Below are positions 58,566-64,000 of a stretch of 64,000 bases of DNA, piece by piece. How positions within the stretch are numbered: the first letter of the stretch is position 1; every line of letters begins with the position of its first letter. The notes under the pieces were generated by a model. That model had not been told where the DNA came from. It made no database searches and saw only the letters and a list, made by a program, of their open reading frames with translations. Position numbers and translations under genes: made by a program. Source of the DNA: CAG-411 sp045124315 (GTDB lineage: Bacteria > Bacillota > Clostridia > Lachnospirales > Lachnospiraceae); the NCBI GenBank assembly GCA_045124315.1, contig JBGVLO010000183.1, positions 1 to 64,000 of the forward strand. Reading direction: 5' to 3'.

Positions 58566-59072
58566 TCAATCTCCCTTACGCTGTTCGATATAGGAGATCA
58601 TATCTGCATATTCTTCTAATTCTTCTGGCATACTCAGTCCTGTCATAACCAGTTTATAATAATCTTCGCGAAGATTAATCAACTCAATAATATCGTCTAT
58701 GGTTATGATCCCTAAATCCACCAATCCAAGGACTTCATCTAAAACCAACATATCACATTCATTGGATTTCAGTACCTTCTTTGCGAAATTAAATCCGTTT
58801 ATAATGTTCTTACGCTCTTCCTCTTGCTCTTCCGGTGTCAATTCACCATAAAATTCATCTGCTTTTTCAAATCGAAACAGTTTTATATCCGGCTCCAACT
58901 TCTGAAGATAGGAAAATTCCTGTGCATCTTTTCCTTTAAGAAATTGAATGATAATCGTGCGTAATCCTTTACTTGCTGCACGAATACTCTGTCCCATAGC
59001 GGCAGTTGTCTTTCCTTTTCCGTTTCCATAGTAGATTTGTACAATTTTTTTATCTGCGGTTTCTGAACCCAT
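58566..59072 (-). CDS. Cob(I)yrinic acid a,c-diamide adenosyltransferase (CobA/BtuR type)
   Basis: Attaches the adenosyl group of ATP to corrinoids to give coenzyme B12 forms. The 168-aa protein is a P-loop enzyme: YYGNGKGKTTAAMGQ (about residues 14-28), then IIIQFLKGKD and CDMLVLDEVLGLVDLG. I start at 59072, where AGGAGG lies 9 bases upstream; the frame is open to 59144 but that extension is Arg-rich and unlike the family. No other cobalamin gene is nearby and no cobalamin riboswitch was seen, so it may serve salvage. Confidence 0.9.
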   Translation of the reverse strand: MGSETADKKIVQIYYGNGKGKTTAAMGQSIRAASKGLRTIIIQFLKGKDAQEFSYLQKLEPDIKLFRFEKADEFYGELTPEEQEEERKNIINGFNFAKKVLKSNECDMLVLDEVLGLVDLGIITIDDIIELINLREDYYKLVMTGLSMPEELEEYADMISYIEQRKGD

Positions 59073-59296
59073 ATTGTATTTCCTCCTATTACGCCTAAAA
59101 AAGAGTTTTGTATGCAAAACTCTAGCGCGTTCGCGGTATTGCAAAGTCTGGAAGCTTTCTACCTAACACCTATTTCTCTTCCAGTTTCCGTTTTTTCTCT
59201 TTTGTTTCCTATGTTTTCTTTGTAAAAGACATGGTATCTATTCAGAACCATTTTTCAAAGACTGTACGATTATATCACACTTTTCAAAAAAAAGCA

Positions 59297-59965
59297 CTAC
59301 TCTGCAGGATATTTTTCATATACATCTTCTTTCTCTTCCTCTACTATGCGTTCTAACTTGCTGACAGATACTTCATAGGCCACCCTTTTTTCCACTTCAC
59401 GCTCCGAAATTTTTTTCTGATATTCTCTACTTTGAATTCTTCCCCACAACTGAATATGTTCTCCTACCTGGAATTTTTCTGCATATCTGGCATTTCTTCC
59501 CCAACAGATACAAGGGATATAATCTGATTTCCCATATGGTCGGTTTACAGCCACCAAAAGATCTGCAATTTCCCTTCCCAATGGAGTTTTTCTGTAAACA
59601 GGATTTTTACAGATGTACCCATCCAGATAGATATGATTTGGTTTAATACAGTTCTGTTCTTCCTCACACAAACTAATTTCTCTGGCAAATACAGAGAGAA
59701 CCAATCGGTTTCTGCTGCTCTCATGTCTGTTGTAGGAACGGAACTGCCCTAATACCTCAATATATTTTCCTCGGTAATCTTTTTTTACATCCATTAATCT
59801 CTCCGAAACCATAAGCGGAATCACATCATAGGATTCACTTAATCTTCCTACCTGAATATACAAGGAATAAAATCCCTCTCCAAACACCTCATGGCTAAAT
59901 ACAAACTCACTTACGATTTCCCCTGCTACACTCACCTGATTGTTGTCAAAAATTTTATCTGTCAT
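59297..59965 (-). CDS. Tandem OB-fold single-stranded DNA-binding-like protein
   Basis: A 222-aa protein with two SSB-type OB folds. The first (about residues 8-100) includes VSVAGEIVSEFVFSHEVFG and YRGKYIEVLGQFRSYNRH. The second (about 108-205) reads IYLDGYICKNPVYRKTPLG, IPCICWGRNARYAEKF and GEHIQLWGRIQSREYQ, strongly SSB-like. It lacks the acidic PF tail of canonical SSB, and ssb itself is at 30359-30796. It probably binds single-stranded nucleic acid; partners are unknown. AGAGGAGTCGTAGTAGCA precedes the ATG. Confidence 0.75.
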   Translation of the reverse strand: MTDKIFDNNQVSVAGEIVSEFVFSHEVFGEGFYSLYIQVGRLSESYDVIPLMVSERLMDVKKDYRGKYIEVLGQFRSYNRHESSRNRLVLSVFAREISLCEEEQNCIKPNHIYLDGYICKNPVYRKTPLGREIADLLVAVNRPYGKSDYIPCICWGRNARYAEKFQVGEHIQLWGRIQSREYQKKISEREVEKRVAYEVSVSKLERIVEEEKEDVYEKYPAE

Positions 59966-60093
59966 TGCTACTACGACTCCTCTCTTTTTTCTTGGTCCTT
60001 TGACCTTTGTTTTCTATTCTTGCGATTAAGAACCCAGGAAATATGTGCACGTACTCCTTTTGTCCATCGCTGTTTTGGTTAATCCTTCACCCC

Positions 60094-60125
60094 TGTATAT
60101 ACGGCTGCCTGGCAAGCCTGTATAC
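60094..60125. repeat. Imperfect inverted repeat between the OB-fold gene and typA
   Basis: CTGTATA and TATACAG arms, extended by GGCTGCC/AAGCC pairing, at about 60094-60125. It is between divergent genes, and neither side has a T run. The rest of the gene-free stretch 59966-60328 holds the typA leader. Confidence 0.35.
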
Positions 60126-60242
60126 AGCAGCTGGGATTCCCTATTTTCAGCAAACGAATGCATTTTCATTAGTTAATATATGCAGAGATATGATAGATTA
60201 GAACTACTTTTTTGTAATGTTCACGAAAAAAATGATTTTATC

Positions 60243-60270
60243 TTGTATAATCCAGCGAATGTGATACAAT
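60243..60270 (+). promoter_or_regulatory. Possible typA promoter
   Basis: TTGTAT (60243-60248), 16 bp, TACAAT (60265-60270) preceded by TGTGA. A TATAAT-like hexamer at 60246-60251 is an alternative -10 without a clear -35. Confidence 0.4.
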
Positions 60271-60328
60271 GAAACTGTTATGCATTGAAATAGGAACGGA
60301 AACTATACAGAAAGAAAGAGGTTATATA

Positions 60329-62155
60329 ATGAAGAGAGACGATATCAGAAATATTGCGATTATTGCTCACGTTGACCACGGTAAAACTACATTAGTAGAT
60401 GAACTACTAAAACAAAGTGGTGTTTTTCGTTCAAATCAGGAAGTTCAGGAACGTGTAATGGACTCCAACGATTTGGAACGTGAACGTGGAATCACAATTT
60501 TATCCAAAAACACAGCCGTAGAATACAACGGTGTAAAGATCAATATAATTGACACACCGGGACATGCAGATTTCGGTGGAGAAGTAGAACGTGTACTAAA
60601 AATGGTAAATGGTGTTGTTCTTGTGGTAGATGCTTTTGAAGGACCTATGCCACAGACGAAATTCGTATTAAAGAAGGCTTTGGAACTTGATTTACCTGTT
60701 ATCGTTTGTTTGAATAAGATTGACCGTCCTGAGGCAAGACCTTCTGAAGTTATTGATGAAGTACTGGAATTGTTTATTGATTTGGATGCCAATGAAGACC
60801 AATTGGAATGTCCTTTCATTTATGCATCTGCCAAATCAGGCTATGCTATGTTGGAAGAGAACGACGAGCCAGTTGATATGAAGCCTTTGTTCGAAACCAT
60901 TATTGACTATATTCCTGCTCCGGAAGGAGATCCGGAAGCATGCCTTCAGACATTGATCAGCACAATTGATTACAATGAATATGTAGGCCGTATTGGTGTT
61001 GGTAAGGTTGACAACGGAACCATCAAGGTAAACCAGGAAGCTACGATTGTGAACGCACATGAACCAGACAAGTCAAAGAAAGTTCGTATTACCAAATTAT
61101 ATGAATTTGAAGGCTTAGAGAAAGTAGAAGTAGAAGAAGCAAGACCAGGTGCCATTGTAGCCATTGCCGGTATTGCAGATCTTAGCATTGGAGATACTAT
61201 TTGTTCTCCTGAAAATCCGGTTGCGATTCCTTTTCAGAAAATTTCTGAGCCAACCATCGCTATGCACTTTATGGTAAATGATAGTCCTTTAGCCGGTCAG
61301 GAAGGTAAGTTCGTTACATCCCGTCACTTACGTGATCGTTTGATGCGCGAATTAAATACCGATGTAAGTTTACGTGTAGAAGATACTGAGACCACAGAAG
61401 CGTTCAAGGTTTCCGGTCGTGGTGAACTTCATTTATCTGTTTTAATTGAAAATATGCGTCGTGAAGGATACGAGTTTGCAGTTAGCAAAGCAGAAGTTTT
61501 ATATAAAAATGATGAGAACGGTAAATTACTTGAACCAATCGAGAGAGCAATCATCGATGTTCCTGAAGAATTTGCCGGAAGTGTTATTGAAAAGCTTAGC
61601 CAGAGAAAAGGTGAGTTGCAAAACATGACCGTTGCCAGTGGCGGATATCAGCGTTTAGAGTTCTTAATTCCTTCCAGAGGATTAATCGGATACCGCGGTG
61701 ACTTCATGACAGACACAAAGGGTAATGGTATTTTGAATACTTTATTTGAATGCTATGGACCATTCAAGGGCGAAATTTCTTACCGCGACCGTGGATCTCT
61801 TATTGCTTTTGAAGCAGGTGAGTCCATTACTTATGGTTTATTTAACGCACAGGAACGCGGAACCTTATTTATTGGACCTGGCGAAAAAGTATATGCAGGT
61901 ATGGTAATCGGACAAAATGGTAAGACAGACGATATTGAATTAAATGTATGTAAGACCAAACATTTGACAAATACAAGATCTTCCAGTGCAGATGAGGCAC
62001 TTCGTTTGGTTCCTCCTAAAATTATGAGTTTGGAAGAAGCATTGGATTTCATTGATACCGATGAATTGTTAGAGATCACTCCAGAGCACTTGAGAATTCG
62101 TAAGAAAATCTTAGATTCCACCATGCGTATGCGTGCAAAGAGAAACGGAAAGTAA
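60329..62155 (+). CDS. typA: Translational GTPase TypA/BipA
   Basis: Ribosome-binding GTPase related to EF-G, needed in stress and cold-adapted ribosome assembly. The 608-aa protein has G1 AHVDHGKTT (about 12-20), G2 with RGITI, G3 DTPGHADF, G4 NKIDRPEA and G5 YASAKSG, then beta-barrel domain II and the BipA C-terminal part (RGLIGYRGDFMTDTKG, YGLFNAQERGTLFIGPG). The start at 60329 follows AGAAAGAGG; an upstream ATG at 60269 lies within the promoter region and is unlikely. Confidence 0.95.
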   Translation: MKRDDIRNIAIIAHVDHGKTTLVDELLKQSGVFRSNQEVQERVMDSNDLERERGITILSKNTAVEYNGVKINIIDTPGHADFGGEVERVLKMVNGVVLVVDAFEGPMPQTKFVLKKALELDLPVIVCLNKIDRPEARPSEVIDEVLELFIDLDANEDQLECPFIYASAKSGYAMLEENDEPVDMKPLFETIIDYIPAPEGDPEACLQTLISTIDYNEYVGRIGVGKVDNGTIKVNQEATIVNAHEPDKSKKVRITKLYEFEGLEKVEVEEARPGAIVAIAGIADLSIGDTICSPENPVAIPFQKISEPTIAMHFMVNDSPLAGQEGKFVTSRHLRDRLMRELNTDVSLRVEDTETTEAFKVSGRGELHLSVLIENMRREGYEFAVSKAEVLYKNDENGKLLEPIERAIIDVPEEFAGSVIEKLSQRKGELQNMTVASGGYQRLEFLIPSRGLIGYRGDFMTDTKGNGILNTLFECYGPFKGEISYRDRGSLIAFEAGESITYGLFNAQERGTLFIGPGEKVYAGMVIGQNGKTDDIELNVCKTKHLTNTRSSSADEALRLVPPKIMSLEEALDFIDTDELLEITPEHLRIRKKILDSTMRMRAKRNGK

Positions 62156-62215
62156 GATTATATCACACAGAAAGGCAGATCCGAGGATCTGCCTTTCTTC
62201 TTATTTATCTGACTT

Positions 62216-63094
62216 TTATTCTGTTTTTTCTGCCTTCTGCATAGCCTGTGCCTGTTCATTAAGCTCCTGCTGCTCTCTCTTTTTTCTTCTCTTCCTTCTA
62301 CGCTTCTGCTTATTTAATAAGGTAGAATAAATTGTTGCCACATCCTCCACATCTCCCTGGGCAATTACCGTACCATGTTCCAACATGATAGCCTTGTTAC
62401 AGATACGCTTCACCTGTTCCAGAGAATGGGAAACAAATAAAACCGTAACGCCCTGGGCAAACATTGACTGAATTCTGGCTTCACTCTTCTTTCGAAATTG
62501 TGCATCCCCTACTGAAAGTACCTCATCCAAAATAAGAATGTCTGGCTTCACCACTGTTGCAATGGAAAAGCCCAGTCGTGCACGCATACCGGAGGAATAA
62601 TTCTTCACAGGTACATCGATAAATTCGCCCAACTCAGAAAATTCTACAATTTCATCGTATTTTTCATCAATAAAACTTTTGGAATATCCTAAGAGCGCAC
62701 CATATAAATAAATATTCTCTGCTCCTGTATACTGCTTATCAAACCCAGCGCCAAGCTCCAACAGTGGAACGATCTTACCATTTGTGGTAACCGAACCTTC
62801 CGTTGGCTTCAGTACTCCGGAAATTACTTTCAGTAATGTACTCTTTCCAGCACCATTCAGTCCAACAATACCTACTCGGTCTCCTGCCTGGACTTCAAAG
62901 TTCACATCTTTCAAAGCCCAGAATTCCTGATATGTCAGTTCCTTCTTGACAAACTTAATAAAATATTCTTTTAAATTATCTACCTTTTCTTTTGATAGGT
63001 TGAATTTCATTCCAACATGTTCTACCTTCAAAGCAGGCCCCTGATTCTTTTTTTTCTTTTTCTTTCTATTATTATTGTTAGCTGTCTTTTCCAT
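62216..63094 (-). CDS. Polysaccharide/teichoic-acid ABC exporter, ATP-binding subunit (TagH-like)
   Basis: A 292-aa nucleotide-binding subunit of the TagH/RfbE/Wzt group, exporting lipid-linked polymers. A Lys-rich start (several KKKK runs) precedes VEHVGMKFNLSKEKVDNLKEY, typical of the group. Walker A is VGLNGAGKSTLL (about 75), the signature YSSGMRARLGF, Walker B DILILDEVLSVGD and switch His SHSLEQVK. The C-terminal carbohydrate-binding domain of Wzt is absent; a basic, Gln-rich tail ends it. It starts 21 bp after the permease stop. Confidence 0.92.
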   Translation of the reverse strand: MEKTANNNNRKKKKKKNQGPALKVEHVGMKFNLSKEKVDNLKEYFIKFVKKELTYQEFWALKDVNFEVQAGDRVGIVGLNGAGKSTLLKVISGVLKPTEGSVTTNGKIVPLLELGAGFDKQYTGAENIYLYGALLGYSKSFIDEKYDEIVEFSELGEFIDVPVKNYSSGMRARLGFSIATVVKPDILILDEVLSVGDAQFRKKSEARIQSMFAQGVTVLFVSHSLEQVKRICNKAIMLEHGTVIAQGDVEDVATIYSTLLNKQKRRRKRRKKREQQELNEQAQAMQKAEKTE

Positions 63095-63115
63095 ATCTGG
63101 CCTCCAAATAAAATA

Positions 63116-63889
63116 CTATATATTCAATATAAACTCATCCTGCTTCTTATAGAAAACATACACACCGATCACCATCAAAATGACAGCCACAGAACCGGAA
63201 TAAACCAAAGCAAACGGATCCAAAGGTTCTCTGTAGTATACTGCATTTCTGAAATTATAAATAATACTAAACATTGGGTTTAGTTTCAAAATACTCACAT
63301 CCAAATGCAAACTCTTCGGAGTATAGAAAATACAGGAACAATACATTATAAACATTAAAATAACGCCCCAAAGATACTCTAAATCTCTGAAAAACACTTC
63401 TGCAGTAGCCAAAATAAGACCAGTTCCCAGAGCAAATACAAACAAAATTATTAATGGAACAATTCCTAATATGGTATATCCATTCGGAACAATCTTAAAA
63501 ATCACCATAGCTCCAATCAACACAGCCATAGAAATCAAGAAAATCACAAAATTAGATATTACAGAAGCCAAAGGATACATATATTTGGGAATGTACACTT
63601 TTCGCATCATGCCGCCATTGTTACGAATGGATTTTGCAGCCACTTTGGTAGCACTGCTATAAAAGCTATAGAGTAGTCTACCGGTCAAAATGTAAACAGG
63701 AAAATCCTCTCCCTTTCCATCTCGTAAAGTTCCAAATACAATGGATAACACTACAGTTGTCAAAATAGGCTCAATCAAAGTCCACACAATTCCAAGCTTT
63801 GATCTTCTATATTTCAACTTAATATCTTTCTTTACCAATTCTGATAGCAAATACTGATATCTCTTAAAATTAGCAATATATTTCTTCAC
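63116..63889 (-). CDS. Polysaccharide/teichoic-acid ABC exporter permease (TagG-like)
   Basis: A 257-aa ABC-2 permease with six hydrophobic segments. LVKKDIKLKYRRSKLGIVWTL near the start is the TagG/RfbD/Wzm signature, and YSFYSSATKVAAKSIRNNGGMMRKVYIPKY is the conserved cytoplasmic loop (quoted here in part only: the core is IRNNGGMMRKVYIPK). It partners with the ATPase gene that follows. GTG start with AAAGGA 8 bases upstream, only 4 bp after the stop of the previous gene. Confidence 0.92.
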   Translation of the reverse strand: MKKYIANFKRYQYLLSELVKKDIKLKYRRSKLGIVWTLIEPILTTVVLSIVFGTLRDGKGEDFPVYILTGRLLYSFYSSATKVAAKSIRNNGGMMRKVYIPKYMYPLASVISNFVIFLISMAVLIGAMVIFKIVPNGYTILGIVPLIILFVFALGTGLILATAEVFFRDLEYLWGVILMFIMYCSCIFYTPKSLHLDVSILKLNPMFSIIYNFRNAVYYREPLDPFALVYSGSVAVILMVIGVYVFYKKQDEFILNI

Positions 63890-63893
63890 TGTT

Positions 63894-64000
63894 CTATTCC
63901 TTTCCGACTATGCCAGTTGGTACTTCCCCATGTTCTGGTTTTAAAATCTCACATAAAGCCTCCAGAGCCTGATTTTCCTCTTCTCCATCACATACTACGG
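63894..64000 (-). CDS. C-terminal end of an unidentified gene (partial)
   Basis: An open minus-strand frame enters from the right edge and ends at TAG 63894-63896, giving 35 residues including EENQALEALCEILKPEHGE and ending IVGKE. It is too short to assign. It is 4 bp from the exporter permease start, so it is probably part of the same cell-surface polysaccharide operon. Confidence 0.5.
   Translation of the reverse strand, partial: VVCDGEEENQALEALCEILKPEHGEVPTGIVGKE

Noticed and set aside
60269..60328. 20-codon N-terminal extension of typA
   Set aside because: It overlaps the likely promoter and has no ribosome site, whereas the ATG at 60329 is well placed and gives the normal family length.
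1..64000. CRISPR arrays, tRNA or rRNA genes, and intact insertion sequences
   Set aside because: No regularly spaced repeats, cloverleaf-like sequences with CCA-type ends, rRNA motifs or transposase reading frames were recognised anywhere in the window.

Overview
The window is ordinary low-GC Firmicute chromosome, best matched to a gut Lachnospiraceae (Roseburia, Agathobacter, Butyrivibrio or Coprococcus type). The grounds are family resemblance only: BspA-type leucine-rich-repeat surface proteins, several GH13 starch enzymes, strong AGGAGG ribosome binding sites, frequent GTG and TTG starts, and near-consensus sigma-A promoters with intrinsic terminators. Almost every gene is on the minus strand; only the 3' end of an LRR gene at the left edge, arcC, typA and a candidate small RNA are on the plus strand.

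Layout from left to right. 1-3.7 kb: end of an LRR gene, a membrane-anchored metallophosphoesterase, pdp and cdd (pyrimidine salvage), and an Sfp-type phosphopantetheinyl transferase. 3.7-7.9 kb: gdpP-rplI-dnaB, a conserved Firmicute order. 7.9-11 kb: cytoplasmic type I pullulanase and a transglutaminase-like lipoprotein. 11.4-16 kb: a four-gene ABC exporter operon resembling GldA/GldF/GldG plus DUF4340. 16.2-19.1 kb: a large secreted alpha-amylase. 19.3-29.5 kb: a single-direction ten-gene operon that looks like a reduced type VII (ESX/Ess) secretion system. It holds a membrane Ser/Thr kinase, a secreted Ig-like protein, an FHA-FtsK ATPase, a LytTR regulator, an unknown protein, a YukD-like protein and four very small WXG100-type proteins. 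30-31.1 kb: rpsF-ssb-rpsR. 31.3-34.9 kb: a broken BspA-like LRR gene. 35.2-37.4 kb: a neopullulanase-like GH13 enzyme. 37.7-38.4 kb: a cyclic-di-GMP-I riboswitch with terminator ahead of a small secreted protein. 38.6-43.1 kb: ftsH, tilS and a D-Ala-D-Ala carboxypeptidase. 43.5-51 kb: serA, serC, and leuB-small membrane protein-ilvD-ilvB. 51.2-56.9 kb: a giant LRR protein carrying a papain-like protease domain, preceded by a sigma-70 fragment lacking region 4. 57.3-62.2 kb: arcC, a candidate small RNA, a corrinoid adenosyltransferase, a tandem OB-fold protein and typA. 62.2-64 kb: a TagGH-like polysaccharide exporter and the 3' end of another gene.

The most unusual content is the type VII-like operon. 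Its small proteins appear to divide the export signal: two have the WXG turn and two have the YxxxE tail. Its EssC-like ATPase shows no transmembrane hairpin, and EsaA, EssA and EssB are absent from the locus. A membrane Ser/Thr kinase sits first in the operon and the ATPase has an FHA domain, so phosphorylation control is plausible. The second theme is non-coding: at least six intergenic palindromic elements with related GTAACTGTTC-type ends or shared cores, a second two-copy element placed just after terminators, a possible MITE with flanking direct repeats, the cyclic-di-GMP riboswitch, and an orphan promoter-to-terminator unit that could be a small RNA. All assignments are made by reading the sequence; no database search was run.
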